From Methylobacterium sp. J-070 (GTDB taxonomy: Bacteria > Pseudomonadota > Alphaproteobacteria > Rhizobiales > Beijerinckiaceae), in assembly GCF_022829385.1 (NCBI RefSeq), contig NZ_JAKSXX010000147.1, positions 58,553-122,552 of the forward strand: 64,000 bases of DNA. Reading direction: 5' to 3'. The stretch's first letter is position 1; each line of letters starts with the position of its first letter. Below are positions 35,815 to 44,882 of the stretch, piece by piece. Under the pieces are notes generated by a model. The model was not told the origin of the DNA. It saw only the letters and a program-made list of their open reading frames with translations, and ran no database searches. The position numbers and the translations under genes were made by a program.

Positions 35815-37089
35815 TCAGGCCATCATGTCCAGGGCGCGCCCGAAGAAGTCCGGGCCGCCGAAATTGCCGGATTTCAGCGCGAGCAGCATCGGCTCGGGCC
35901 GGCCGGCGGTGCGCAGGACGGGCACGCCCGCGGCGATCTCGGGGCCGAGCAGGAAGGCGCCGAGTCCCAGCCGGTCGACCACCGCGCCCGAGGTCTCGCC
36001 CCCGGCCACCACGAGCCGGCGGACCCCGCGGGCGACGAGGCCCTCGGCGATGGCGGCCAGCGCCGCCTCGATGGCGTGGCCGGCCGCATCGACGCCGTGC
36101 TCGGCCTGGAGGGCGCGGACCGCCTCGGGGGGCGCCGAGGAGGCGATCAGCACCGGGCCGGAGGGGAGGCGTTCCTCCGCGAAGGCCAGGGCCTCGGCCA
36201 CCACGTCGGCGCCGGCGAGCAGCCGGGCCGGGTCGAGGCGCAGCACCGGCATCAGCGCCTCCGCGGCGGCGACCTGCTGCAGCGTCGCCTGCGAGCAGCT
36301 GCCGGCGAGGCAGGCGGCGGACCCGCCCACCGGCTCGCCGACCGCCGCCCCGGCGGCGTCCCTCGTGCCGCGCCCGTCGGCGGCGAGGGCCCGGGCGAGG
36401 CCGAGCCCGAGCCCCGAGGCCCCCACCGAGAATTTTCGGCCGACGATCGCCCGGCCGAGGGTTTCGAGGTCGCTGTCGAAGATCGCGTCCGCGATGGCGG
36501 CACCCTTGCCCTCGGCGGCCAGCGCCTCGAGGCGGGCCGCCACGGCCTCGGCGCCCCGGGCGACCATGGCGGTGTCGATCAGGCCGACCGGGCTTCCGCT
36601 CTGGCGGCCGAGCACCCGCACGAGGTTGGCGTCGCGCATCGGGTTGAGCGGATGGTCCTTGAGCGGGCTCTCGTTCAGCGGCACCGCGCCGACGAACAGG
36701 TTGCCCTGGTAGACGCTGCGCCCGGTCTCGGGGAAGGCGGGGGTGACGAGCGCGATGGCCTCGCCGGCGTCCGCCCGCAGGGCGTCCATGACGGGGCCGA
36801 TATTGCCCGCATCGGTCGAATCGAAGGTCGAGCAGACCTTGAACATCACGTGGGCCGCGCCCCGGGCGCGCAGCCAGGCCTCCGCCTCGCGGGAGCGCGC
36901 CACGGCCTGGTCGGCAGGGATCGAGCGGCTTTTGAGCGCCACCACCACCGCGTCGGCCTCCGGCAGGGCGCGGTCCTGTTCCGGCACGCCGATGGTCTGG
37001 ATCGTGCGCAGCCCCGCCTTGGTCAGGGTGTTGGCGAGGTCCGAGGCCCCCGTGTAGTCGTCGGCGACGCAACCCAGCGCGAGGCTCAT
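35815..37089 (-). CDS. otnK: 3-oxo-tetronate kinase OtnK (DUF1537)
   Basis: 424 residues. The N-terminal substrate domain opens with LGCVADDYTGASDLANTL, and the C-terminal nucleotide domain has RRLVVAGGETSGAVVDRL, both hallmark blocks of the DUF1537 four-carbon acid-sugar kinases. It phosphorylates 3-oxo-tetronate at the 4-position with ATP. Its ATG overlaps the otnI stop (ATGA at 37089-37086). The neighbours denD, otnI, ltnD and otnC confirm the pathway. Confidence 0.93.
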   Translation of the reverse strand: MSLALGCVADDYTGASDLANTLTKAGLRTIQTIGVPEQDRALPEADAVVVALKSRSIPADQAVARSREAEAWLRARGAAHVMFKVCSTFDSTDAGNIGPVMDALRADAGEAIALVTPAFPETGRSVYQGNLFVGAVPLNESPLKDHPLNPMRDANLVRVLGRQSGSPVGLIDTAMVARGAEAVAARLEALAAEGKGAAIADAIFDSDLETLGRAIVGRKFSVGASGLGLGLARALAADGRGTRDAAGAAVGEPVGGSAACLAGSCSQATLQQVAAAEALMPVLRLDPARLLAGADVVAEALAFAEERLPSGPVLIASSAPPEAVRALQAEHGVDAAGHAIEAALAAIAEGLVARGVRRLVVAGGETSGAVVDRLGLGAFLLGPEIAAGVPVLRTAGRPEPMLLALKSGNFGGPDFFGRALDMMA

Positions 37090-37868
37090 CGGGCGTTCCC
37101 CTTGTAGGCGGCGAGCCAGCCGAGGCCCGCGACGGTGTCGGCCGCCGGGATGTACTCGCAGCCGACGAAGCCGGCGTAGCCGAGCCGGTCCAGCTCGTCG
37201 AACAGGAAGAAGTCCGCCACCTCGCCGGTCCCGGGCTCGTGCCGCTCGGGTACGCTCGCGGTCTGGACGTGGCCGATGATCGGCATCAGCGCGCGCAGCC
37301 GCATGGTCACGTCGCCGTGCAGGATCTGGCAATGGTAGAGGTCGAACTGGAGCTTCAGGTTCGGCAGGGCGAGGTCGCGGATCAGGTCCGCGGCCCGGCC
37401 GAAATCGTTGAGGAAATAGCCCGGCATGTTCCGGCCGTTGATCGGCTCCAGGACGAGGTCGAGGCCGGCGGTTGCCAGGCGCTGCGCCGTCCAGGTGACC
37501 GCCCGGCGATAGGAGTCGGCGGCGCGCGGGTCTTCGTGCGGGGCGAGGCCCGCCATCAGGTGGAGCCGGCCGACGCCGGTCGCCTCGGCGTAGCGGAGCG
37601 CCGTCTCGACCCCCGCCTTCAGCTCATCGAATCGCTCAGGAAACGCCGCCAAGCCGCGCTCGCCCTTGGCGAAATCGCCGGGCGGCAGGTTGAACAGCGC
37701 CTGGGTCAACCCGTTGTCCCGGAGCCGCGCGCCGATGGACTCGGCCGGGTGCTCGTAGGGGAACAGGAACTCGACGGCGTCGAACCCGGCCCGGGCCGCG
37801 GCCTCGAACCGGTCGAGGAACGGTACCTCGTTGAACATGAGGCTGAGGTTGGCGGCAAAGCGCGGCAT
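37086..37868 (-). CDS. otnI: 2-oxo-tetronate isomerase OtnI (Hyi-like)
   Basis: 260 residues from ATG 37868 (MPRFAANLSLMFNEVPFLDR), the usual start of the hydroxypyruvate-isomerase-like family. TIM-barrel metal ligands are visible in LVLEPINGRNMPGYF (Glu), QFDLYHCQILHGD (Asp, His), and FVGCEYIPAAD (Glu). OtnI interconverts 2-oxo- and 3-oxo-tetronate. It overlaps otnK by four bases. A palindromic repeat lies between this gene and ltnD upstream. Confidence 0.92.
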   Translation of the reverse strand: MPRFAANLSLMFNEVPFLDRFEAAARAGFDAVEFLFPYEHPAESIGARLRDNGLTQALFNLPPGDFAKGERGLAAFPERFDELKAGVETALRYAEATGVGRLHLMAGLAPHEDPRAADSYRRAVTWTAQRLATAGLDLVLEPINGRNMPGYFLNDFGRAADLIRDLALPNLKLQFDLYHCQILHGDVTMRLRALMPIIGHVQTASVPERHEPGTGEVADFFLFDELDRLGYAGFVGCEYIPAADTVAGLGWLAAYKGNAR

Positions 37869-37942
37869 TTCTTCTGGGACTCCCAGCCCGGTTCTCGGCA
37901 CCCGTTCGATCCGCCCGGCGGACCGCCATCCAATCAGATCAC

Positions 37943-38049
37943 CTCATCCTGAGGTGCGGCGTAAGCCGCCTCGAAGGAGGCCTCCAGCCGGCAGCACGAT
38001 CCCTGGAGCCCTCCTTCGAGGCCCGCTGACGCGGGCACCTCAGGATGAG
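37943..38049. repeat. Dispersed mosaic palindrome, copy 2
   Basis: Outer arms CTCATCCTGAGGTGC (37943-37957) and GCACCTCAGGATGAG (38035-38049); inner arms TCGAAGGAGG and CCTCCTTCGA. The left module is GGCGTAAGCCGCC and the right module CCCGCTGACGCGGG. It sits inside the presumed operon between ltnD and otnI. Confidence 0.85.
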
Positions 38050-38072
38050 GAGGAGGGTGGGATCAGGGTTCT

Positions 38073-38981
38073 TCAAGCTGTCCCCGGAAGCTTCGCCCCC
38101 GAGACCTGCGCGTAGAGCCGCGCCACGGAGGCGTCGTCGTCCCGGCCCATGCTGGCGCCCGACGCCATCAGGAACATCTGCAGGGCCGCCGCCGCCACCG
38201 GGACCGGGTACTTCTCGGCCCGGGCCATGTCCTGCACGATGCCGAGATCCTTCACGAAGATGTCGACCGCGCTCTTCGGAGCGTAGTCCGCGTCGAGGAT
38301 ATGGGGCACCCGGTTCTCGAACATCCAGGAGTTGCCCGCCGACTTGGTGATCACCTCGTAGACACGGCCCAGGTCGAGGCCCTGCTTGGCCGCGAAGGCC
38401 ATCGCCTCGCAGGCGGCGACGATGTGGACCCCGGCGAGCAGCTGGTTGATCATCTTGAAGGCCGCGCCCTGGCCGGCCGCGTCGCCGAGCTCGTAGAGCG
38501 TGCCCGCCATGGCATCGAGGGCGGGCCGGGCCTTCGCGAAGGCCGTCGCGGAGCCGGAGGCCAGGAAGGTCAGCCCGCCATCGGCCGCCCGGGCGGCGCC
38601 GCCGCTCATCGGGGCGTCGAGGTAGTGGCGGCCGGTGGCCTCCAGCCGGGCCGCGAGCGCGCGCGCCACGGCCGGGTCCATGGTGGCGGAGGACACGAAC
38701 ACCGCGCCCTCCGGCATCGCCGCGGCGGCACCGTGCTCGCCGAACAGCACCGCCTCGGTCTGGGCGGCGTTGACCACCACGCTCACCACGACGTCGGCGT
38801 CCCGCGCCGCCTCGGCGGGGTTCGCGGCGGCGCGCCCGCCGGCGGCCGCGAAGCGCGCCACCGCCTCCGGGTTCACGTCGCAGGCGGCGACGGAAAACCC
38901 CGCCCGCAGCAGCGAGCCGGCCATGCCGGAGCCCATGGAGCCCAGGCCGATCACCGCGGCGCGGCGTGTTGGGGTGGTCAT
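38073..38981 (-). CDS. ltnD: L-threonate 2-dehydrogenase LtnD
   Basis: 302 residues, 3-hydroxyisobutyrate-dehydrogenase family. The dinucleotide loop is GLGSMGSGMAGSLL, the substrate loop DAPMSGGAARA, and the catalytic lysine lies in GAAFKMINQLLAGVH. LtnD oxidises L-threonate to 2-oxo-tetronate with NAD+. Having both LtnD and DenD allows entry from L-threonate (a vitamin C breakdown product common on plants) and D-erythronate. It follows the transporter gene on the same strand. Confidence 0.9.
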   Translation of the reverse strand: MTTPTRRAAVIGLGSMGSGMAGSLLRAGFSVAACDVNPEAVARFAAAGGRAAANPAEAARDADVVVSVVVNAAQTEAVLFGEHGAAAAMPEGAVFVSSATMDPAVARALAARLEATGRHYLDAPMSGGAARAADGGLTFLASGSATAFAKARPALDAMAGTLYELGDAAGQGAAFKMINQLLAGVHIVAACEAMAFAAKQGLDLGRVYEVITKSAGNSWMFENRVPHILDADYAPKSAVDIFVKDLGIVQDMARAEKYPVPVAAAALQMFLMASGASMGRDDDASVARLYAQVSGAKLPGTA

Positions 38982-39107
38982 CGGGTGCGGCTCCTGCTTG
39001 GACTACGGGAGGGAGTCGTGACGTCGCTGAGTGAGGAGCATCCGGAACCGCCTCTCTCCCTCCCCCCCTCTGCGGGGGCGGGAGACCGGCGCGCTCGGCT
39101 CAAGGCC

Positions 39108-40430
39108 TCACCGGTTGACCATCCGGGCCGGCGTGACGAACACGCAGACCGAGCCGACCACCAGCATGACGGCGAGCGCGTACATGCCGGCGGCGGTGCT
39201 GCCCGTGGCGTCGCGCAGCGCCCCGATCACGTAGGGGCTGACGAAGCCCGCCAGATTCCCCACCGAGTTGATCAGCGCGATGCCGGCGGCCGCGCCGGCG
39301 CCGCTCAGGAACGCCGTGGGCAGGGACCAGAACAGCGGCGAGCAGGTCAGCACGCCGGCCGCCGCCACCGAGAGCGCCGCCACCGCGATCGTCGTCGAGC
39401 CGGCGGTCGCCGAGACCACGAAGCCGACGGCGCCGATGAGCGCCGGGACGATCAGGTGCCAGCGCCGCTCGCGCATCCGGTCGGCGGAGAGGCCCAGCAG
39501 GACCATCACGATGGCCGCGCACAGGAACGGGATCGCGCTGATCAGGCCGATATTGAGGTTGCCCTGCACCCCGGACGCCTTGACGATCGTCGGCAGCCAG
39601 AAGGTCAGGCCGTACTGGCCGGTGACGAAGGCGAAGTAGATCAGGCTCATGAACCACACGCGGCCGTTGCGGAACACGGTGGCGATCGAGTGCGGGCTGG
39701 CTTCCTTGCCGTGGTTGTCGGCGGCGATGTCGCGCTCGAGGAGCTGCTTCTCGGCGTCGGTCAGCCACTTCGCCTCGGAGGGGCGGTTGTCGAGGTAGAG
39801 GAACACGGCGACGCCGATCAGCACCGCCGGCACCGCCTCGATCAGGAACATCCACTGCCAGCCCGACAGGCCGTGGGCGCCGTTGAGCGCGTCCATGATC
39901 AGGCCCGAGAGCGGGTTGCCGAAGATGCCGGAGATCGGGATCGCCGCCATGAACACCGCGATCACCTTGGCCCGGCGATGCGCCGGGAACCACTGCGTCG
40001 TGTACAGGATCGCCCCCGGATAGAACCCGGCCTCGGCCAGCCCGAGCAGGAACCGCATCCCGTAGAAGGTCCACTCGGAGTTCACGAACAGGAACGCCCC
40101 CGAGATGATCCCCCAGGTGATCATGATCCGGGCGATCCAGACCCGGGCGCCGACCCGGTGCAGGATCACGTTCGAGGGTACCTCGAACAGGAAGTAGCCG
40201 AGGAAGAAGATCCCGGCGCCCAGCCCGTAGACCGTCTCGGAGAACTTCAGCTCCTGGGACATCTGGAGCTTGGCGAAGCCGACATTCACCCGGTCGAGAT
40301 ACGCCACCACGTAGCAGAGCATCAGGAACGGCACGAGGCGCCAGAACACCTTCGCGTAGGTGCGGTCGGCGAAGGACTTTTCGTCCGCGTGTGCGGCGGC
40401 GCTCCCCAGCGGGGCGGCTTGGACCGGCAT
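39108..40430 (-). CDS. MFS transporter, anion:cation symporter family
   Basis: 440 residues with about 12 membrane segments. The start ATG 40430 gives MPVQAAPLGSAAAHADEKSF, then FWRLVPFLMLCYVVAYLDRVNVGFAKL, the canonical first helix of the ACS/GudP/tartrate group. Others are LLGLAEAGFYPGAILYTTQWFP and FLWSLP-like helix segments. The substrate is most likely a tetronate, judged from the operon. It leads the minus-strand catabolic unit and has two operator-like palindromes just upstream. Confidence 0.9.
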   Translation of the reverse strand: MPVQAAPLGSAAAHADEKSFADRTYAKVFWRLVPFLMLCYVVAYLDRVNVGFAKLQMSQELKFSETVYGLGAGIFFLGYFLFEVPSNVILHRVGARVWIARIMITWGIISGAFLFVNSEWTFYGMRFLLGLAEAGFYPGAILYTTQWFPAHRRAKVIAVFMAAIPISGIFGNPLSGLIMDALNGAHGLSGWQWMFLIEAVPAVLIGVAVFLYLDNRPSEAKWLTDAEKQLLERDIAADNHGKEASPHSIATVFRNGRVWFMSLIYFAFVTGQYGLTFWLPTIVKASGVQGNLNIGLISAIPFLCAAIVMVLLGLSADRMRERRWHLIVPALIGAVGFVVSATAGSTTIAVAALSVAAAGVLTCSPLFWSLPTAFLSGAGAAAGIALINSVGNLAGFVSPYVIGALRDATGSTAAGMYALAVMLVVGSVCVFVTPARMVNR

Positions 40431-40487
40431 CGGCGTTCTCCCGGGTCCGGGGCGCGGGGCCCTCGGACGATGGTGTTCGCCGCACGG

Positions 40488-40534
40488 TTGGCAGCGCTGG
40501 CCGGTGCCATATCGCCTTTTGGCAGCGCTGCCAA
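40488..40534 (-). promoter_or_regulatory. Promoter with two LacI-type operators before the transporter gene
   Basis: A perfect palindrome TTGGCAGCGCTGCCAA (40519-40534) and a weaker copy TTGGCAGCGCTGGCCG (40488-40503) are 31 bp apart, three helical turns. On the minus strand the first contains -35 TTGGCA (40534-40529), then 17 bases to a -10-like TATGGC (40511-40506). The second covers the expected start near 40499. The central CG and symmetry fit LacI-family operators; the regulator gene at 40790 is the obvious binder. Confidence 0.65.
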
Positions 40535-40615
40535 TCCAGTTGTGCGAGATAATGCAGGCGGCTATGTCGAGGGGAAGGCGCTGCTGAGCGCGAGATCTAC
40601 ATCCTCTCCAACCGC

Positions 40616-40727
40616 CTCATCCTGAGGTGCCGGAGCGCAGCGGAGGCCTCGAAGGAGGCTTCCAGAAACCGCGCCGACATCTGGAGGGCTCCTTCGAGGC
40701 CCGCTCGCGCGGGCACCTCAGGATGCG
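40616..40727. repeat. Dispersed mosaic palindrome, copy 3
   Basis: Left arm CTCATCCTGAGGTGC (40616-40630) with module GGAGCGCAGCGGAGG. Right side: inner arm CTCCTTCGA, module CCCGCTCGCGCGGG, then GCACCTCAGGATG ending imperfectly. It lies between the divergent transporter and LacI-type regulator genes. Confidence 0.82.
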
Positions 40728-40789
40728 GGGATGGATGGGCGTGGTGGGGGCCTCGCAAAGAAGAAAACCGCGCCGGGAGAAGCGGGGCC

Positions 40790-41797
40790 ATGGACGACCT
40801 TCAGCCGCCGGGGCGGCTCGTGACCCTCACCGACGTCGCCCGGGCGGCCGGCGTCGGCGAGAGCACGGTCTCGCGGGTCTTGCGCAACCACGGCTCCTAT
40901 TCCAAGCGCGCCGGCGAGCGGGTGGCGGAGGCGGTGGCCCGCCTCGGCTACGTGCCGAACCGGCTGGCCGGCAGCCTCGCCGGCCAGGGGGCGAGCGCGC
41001 GGCTCGTCGGCGTCGTGATCCCGTCGCTCGCCAACGTGGTCTTCCCCGACCTGCTGCGGGGGCTGACGGCGGCCCTGGACGCCGAAGGCGTGCCCTGCGT
41101 GATCGGGGTGAGCGACTACGATCCGGACCGGGAGGAGGCGCTGGTCGCCGCGCTCCTGTCGTGGCGCCCGGCGGCGCTGCTGCTCACCGGGCTGGAGCAC
41201 AATCCCGGGACCGTCGTCCTCGCCAGGGCGGGGGGCGTGCGCGTGGTCGAGATGATCGACACGGACGGGGAGGGGATCGACGCCGTGGTCGGCTTCTCCA
41301 ACCGCGCCGTGGGGGCGGCGAGCGCCCGCCATCTCGTCGGGCGGGGCTACCGGCGCATCGCCTATCTCGGCCACGACCTGGGCGTCGACCTGCGGGCGGG
41401 CAAGCGGCTCGCCGGGTTCGAGGCCGCGCTGGCGGAGGCGGGGCTGGCGCTCCACGGCCATGAGATCCGGCCGGGCCCGTCCTCGCCGGCCTCGGGCCGG
41501 GCCGGGCTCGAAGCGCTGCTCGCGCGCCATCCGGACCTCGACGCGGTCTACTTCTCCAACGACGACATGGCGCTGGGCGGCTACTTCGCCTGCCTGGCCG
41601 CGGGCCTGGCGGTGCCGGGGCGGCTCGCGCTGTTCGGCTTCAACGGGCTCGACTTCGCGGCCGCGATGCCCCAGCCCCTGTCGACGGTGCGCACGCCGCG
41701 CCTGGAGATCGGCCGGCAGGCGGCCGCCTGCCTGATGGGCGACGGCCCGAAAAAGATCGATCTGGGATTCACGCTGATCGAGGGAGCGACGGCATGA
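40790..41797 (+). CDS. LacI-family transcriptional regulator of the tetronate locus
   Basis: 335 residues. The HTH is VTLTDVARAAGVGESTVSRV, followed by a hinge helix around YVPNRLAGSLAG. The C-terminal periplasmic-binding-like domain starts at RLVGVVIPSLANVVFPD and has the usual DAVYFSNDDMALGGYFA block. It probably represses the transporter/otn unit by binding the two 16-bp palindromes at 40488-40534, with a tetronate or pathway intermediate as inducer. It overlaps otnC by ATGA (41794-41797), so both are translated together. Confidence 0.9.
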   Translation: MDDLQPPGRLVTLTDVARAAGVGESTVSRVLRNHGSYSKRAGERVAEAVARLGYVPNRLAGSLAGQGASARLVGVVIPSLANVVFPDLLRGLTAALDAEGVPCVIGVSDYDPDREEALVAALLSWRPAALLLTGLEHNPGTVVLARAGGVRVVEMIDTDGEGIDAVVGFSNRAVGAASARHLVGRGYRRIAYLGHDLGVDLRAGKRLAGFEAALAEAGLALHGHEIRPGPSSPASGRAGLEALLARHPDLDAVYFSNDDMALGGYFACLAAGLAVPGRLALFGFNGLDFAAAMPQPLSTVRTPRLEIGRQAAACLMGDGPKKIDLGFTLIEGATA

Positions 41798-42471
41798 GTG
41801 AGACGGCGCTGCGCGAAGACATCTGCCGCTACGGCCGCTCGCTGTTCGAGCGCGGCCTGACGCCGGGCTCATCCGGCAACATCTCGCTGCGCCTGCCCGA
41901 CGGCGGCTGGCTGGTGACGCCCACCAACGCGTCGCTGGGCTTCCTCGACCCGGCGCGGATCTCCCGGCTCGACGCGACCGGGCGTCTGGTCTCCGGGGAC
42001 AAGCCCACCAAGGAGATCCCGCTGCACACGGCGCTCTACGAGAGCCGGACGGCTGCGAAGGCCATCGTCCACCTGCACTCGACCCACGCGGTGGCGGTCT
42101 CGATGCTGCCGGAGATCGACCCCCGTCAGGTGCTGCCGCCGCTGACGCCCTACTATCTGATGCGCACCGGCGGCACGGCGCTGGTGCCCTATTACCGCCC
42201 CGGCGACCCGGCGGTGGCGGACGCGATCCGGGGCCTGGCGGGGCGATACAGCGCGGTGCTGCTTGCCAATCACGGTCCGGTGGTGGCCGGAGACAGCCTG
42301 GAGGGCGCGGTCTTCGCCACCGAGGAGCTGGAGGAGACCGCCAAGCTGTATTTGTTACTTCGCAACCTCAACCCGCGGCAGTTGAGCCCGGGACAGGTCG
42401 CCGATCTGGTGCGCCATTTCGGGCTGACGTTGCCCGAGCCGGAGGATCATGCCGGGCACGATCACGGGTGA
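41794..42471 (+). CDS. otnC: 3-oxo-tetronate 4-phosphate decarboxylase OtnC
   Basis: 225 residues, class II aldolase/adducin fold. Signatures: LTPGSSGNISLRLPDG phosphate and substrate loop, zinc histidines in VHLHSTHAV, catalytic region LLANHGPVVAGD. OtnC decarboxylates 3-oxo-4-phospho-tetronate to dihydroxyacetone phosphate, the last step of the pathway. It is coupled to the regulator gene by a four-base overlap and is split from the other enzymes, which are on the opposite strand. The His-rich end (EDHAGHDHG) is unusual but may be lineage-specific. Confidence 0.92.
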   Translation: MSETALREDICRYGRSLFERGLTPGSSGNISLRLPDGGWLVTPTNASLGFLDPARISRLDATGRLVSGDKPTKEIPLHTALYESRTAAKAIVHLHSTHAVAVSMLPEIDPRQVLPPLTPYYLMRTGGTALVPYYRPGDPAVADAIRGLAGRYSAVLLANHGPVVAGDSLEGAVFATEELEETAKLYLLLRNLNPRQLSPGQVADLVRHFGLTLPEPEDHAGHDHG

Positions 42472-42502
42472 GGGCGGCTGGCCCGCTCTCCCATCAAACC
42501 AC

Positions 42503-42613
42503 CTCATCCTGAGGTGCGAGCCCAGCGAGCCTCGAAGGAGCCCTCCAGAAGCCACCGCGGTCCCTGGAGCCCTCCTTCGAGGCCTCCGCTGCGCTCCGGC
42601 ACCTCAGGATGAG
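42503..42613. repeat. Dispersed mosaic palindrome, copy 4
   Basis: Outer arms CTCATCCTGAGGTGC (42503-42517) and GCACCTCAGGATGAG (42599-42613). The left module is GAGCCCAGCGAGC; the right module CCTCCGCTGCGCTCC is the complement of the left module in copies 1 and 3. It lies between the convergent ends of otnC and glyS. Confidence 0.85.
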
Positions 42614-42643
42614 GTGGAGGATGGGGCTGCGGTGGTCTGCGCC

Positions 42644-44818
42644 TCACCCCTCGATCTTCGCGAACTCCGCCACCTCCCGCGTCGCGGCGCGGAGCGCGTT
42701 GAGCAGGAACAGGCGGTTCTCGCGGAGCTTTGGATCGGGGGCGTTGACGGTGACGTCCTGGAAGAACGCGTCCACCGGTGCCCGCAGCGTCGAGAGCGCC
42801 TGCATGGCCCCCGAAAAGTCCTCCCGGGCGACGGCCGCCGAGGCAGTCTCCCGCGCCTTCGCCAAAGCCTCGGCGAGCGCCCGCTCGGCCGGCTCGCCCG
42901 CGGCGGCGAGGGCGGCATCGGGCTCGGCATCGTAGGCGCGGCCGTCCTTCTTCTCCTCGATGCGCAGGATGTTGGCGGCGCGCTTGTAGCCCGCCAGCAG
43001 GTTTTTTCCGTCTTCCGTGTCGAGGAAAGCTCCGAGCGCCTCGACACGGCGGACCACCATCAGCAGGTCGTCCTGGCCGGGCAGGGCGAAGACGGCGTCG
43101 ATCAGGTCGTGGCGGGCGCCTTGGTCGCGCAGATAGACTTTCAGGCGGTCGGCGAAGAAGGCGAGAAGGCTGGCTGATATCTGCTCACAAACGCTTCCCT
43201 TAACCGATCGCTGTTTGTGTCCGGGTGAAAGCACCACCTCGTCGTACATTCCCGGCGCATCGGTCAGATATTGGACGTATTTTACTTGGTTGGCGGAAAC
43301 GTCCTGAATGCAAAGCCGCAATTCACGATCGAGGATCAGCCGGATCACCCCCAAAGCCGCCCGCCGCAGCGCGAACGGGTCCTTGCTCCCCGTCGGCTTC
43401 TCGTCGATCGCCCAGAACCCCACCAGCGTGTCGAGCTTGTCGGCGAGCGCCACCGCGATCGACACCGGATCGGTCGGCACCCGGTCGGAGGGACCGACCG
43501 GCTTGTAGTGCTCCTCGAGGGCCGCGCAGACGCTGGGATGCTCCCCCTGAAGCGCCGCATACTTGCGCCCCATCAGGCCCTGCAGTTCCGGAAACTCGCC
43601 GACCATCTCGGTGACGAGGTCGGCCTTGGCGAGACGCGCCGCGCGCTCGGCGAGGTCCGGGTCGGCCCCCACCCGCGGCGCAAGCTCCGTGGCCAGGGCG
43701 GCGATGCGGGCGATCCGCTCCCCCTGCGTGCCGAGCTTCTCGTGGAACACGATGCTGTCGAGCTTCGGCAGCCGATCGTCCAACGCAACCGCCCGGTCCG
43801 TGTCCCAGAAGAACTTCGCGTCCGACAGGCGCGCCCGCACCACCCGCTCGTTGCCCGCGGTGATCGCCAGGCCGCCGTCCGAGGCCAGGAGATTCGAGAC
43901 CAGGATGAAGGCCGGGGCCAGATCCTCCGAGCCGCTCTTGCGCAGCACGAAGCACTTCTGGTTCGCCCGGATCGTCGCCCGGATCGCCTCGGCGGGGATG
44001 TCGAGGAAGCTCGCGTCGAAGGAGCCCATCAGCACCACCGGCCATTCCACGAGGCCGGCCACCTCCTCCAGCAGGCCCTCGTCCTCCACGAGGTCGAGGT
44101 TCTGGGCGAAGGCGAGGTCGCGGGCGTCGTGCAGGATCACGTCCTTGCGCCGCTCGGGGTCGAGGATGACCTTCGCCCGCTCCAGCGCCTGGATGTAGTC
44201 GTCGAACCGGCGCACCTCGATCGCCTCGGGCGCCAGGAAGCGGTGCCCGTAGGTCACGGTCCCGGCCGCGATCCCGCCGACCGCGAACGGCACGACCTCC
44301 GGGGTCTCGGTCTCCGGCCCGAAGGTGGCGACGATCGATTGCAGCGGGCGCACCCAGCGCAGGGCGCCGGGCTCCGCCGAGGCCGCACCCCAGCGCATGG
44401 ATTTCGGCCAGGGAAAGCTCTTCAGGATCTCCGGCAGGATCTCCGCCAGCACGTCCAGCGTCTCGCGGCCGGGGCGCTCGATCACCGCGAGGTAGAATTC
44501 GCCCTTCTTGGGATCGGTGATGGTTTTGGCCTGATCCAGGCTCGTGAGCCCCGCGCCCTTCAGGAAGCCCTGGACGGCGGCCTCGGGGGCGCCAACCCGC
44601 GGGCCGCGGCGTTCTTCCCGGACCGCCTCGCCCCGGGCGGGCAGGCCGGCGATGTGGAGCGCCAGCCGGCGCGGCGTCGAGAACGCCCTGGCGCCCTCGT
44701 ACAGGAAGCCGCGCTCCACCAGGGCGTCGGTGACGCGTTGTCTCAGATCCTCCGCCGCGCGCCGCTGCATGCGGGCGGGGATCTCTTCCGAGCGGAGTTC
44801 GAGCAGGAGGTCGGGCAT
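42644..44818 (-). CDS. glyS: Glycine--tRNA ligase beta subunit
   Basis: 724 residues. N-terminal [39 protein letters not shown] and the HD-like domain are typical of GlyS; the C-terminal anticodon-binding region ends [22 protein letters not shown]. With GlyQ it charges tRNA-Gly. A segment near 43150-43330 ([19 protein letters not shown] to [17 protein letters not shown]) is only about 50% GC in its first 50 bases and reads unlike the rest. The frame is intact. glyQ is 1.2 kb away on the same strand. Confidence 0.96.
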   Translation of the reverse strand: MPDLLLELRSEEIPARMQRRAAEDLRQRVTDALVERGFLYEGARAFSTPRRLALHIAGLPARGEAVREERRGPRVGAPEAAVQGFLKGAGLTSLDQAKTITDPKKGEFYLAVIERPGRETLDVLAEILPEILKSFPWPKSMRWGAASAEPGALRWVRPLQSIVATFGPETETPEVVPFAVGGIAAGTVTYGHRFLAPEAIEVRRFDDYIQALERAKVILDPERRKDVILHDARDLAFAQNLDLVEDEGLLEEVAGLVEWPVVLMGSFDASFLDIPAEAIRATIRANQKCFVLRKSGSEDLAPAFILVSNLLASDGGLAITAGNERVVRARLSDAKFFWDTDRAVALDDRLPKLDSIVFHEKLGTQGERIARIAALATELAPRVGADPDLAERAARLAKADLVTEMVGEFPELQGLMGRKYAALQGEHPSVCAALEEHYKPVGPSDRVPTDPVSIAVALADKLDTLVGFWAIDEKPTGSKDPFALRRAALGVIRLILDRELRLCIQDVSANQVKYVQYLTDAPGMYDEVVLSPGHKQRSVKGSVCEQISASLLAFFADRLKVYLRDQGARHDLIDAVFALPGQDDLLMVVRRVEALGAFLDTEDGKNLLAGYKRAANILRIEEKKDGRAYDAEPDAALAAAGEPAERALAEALAKARETASAAVAREDFSGAMQALSTLRAPVDAFFQDVTVNAPDPKLRENRLFLLNALRAATREVAEFAKIEG

Positions 44819-44882
44819 GGCGCGGCCATATCGCCGCGCCGCAGGCCTGTCGAGGGTCGACGGGCCGGGCGCGGTCCGGGAT

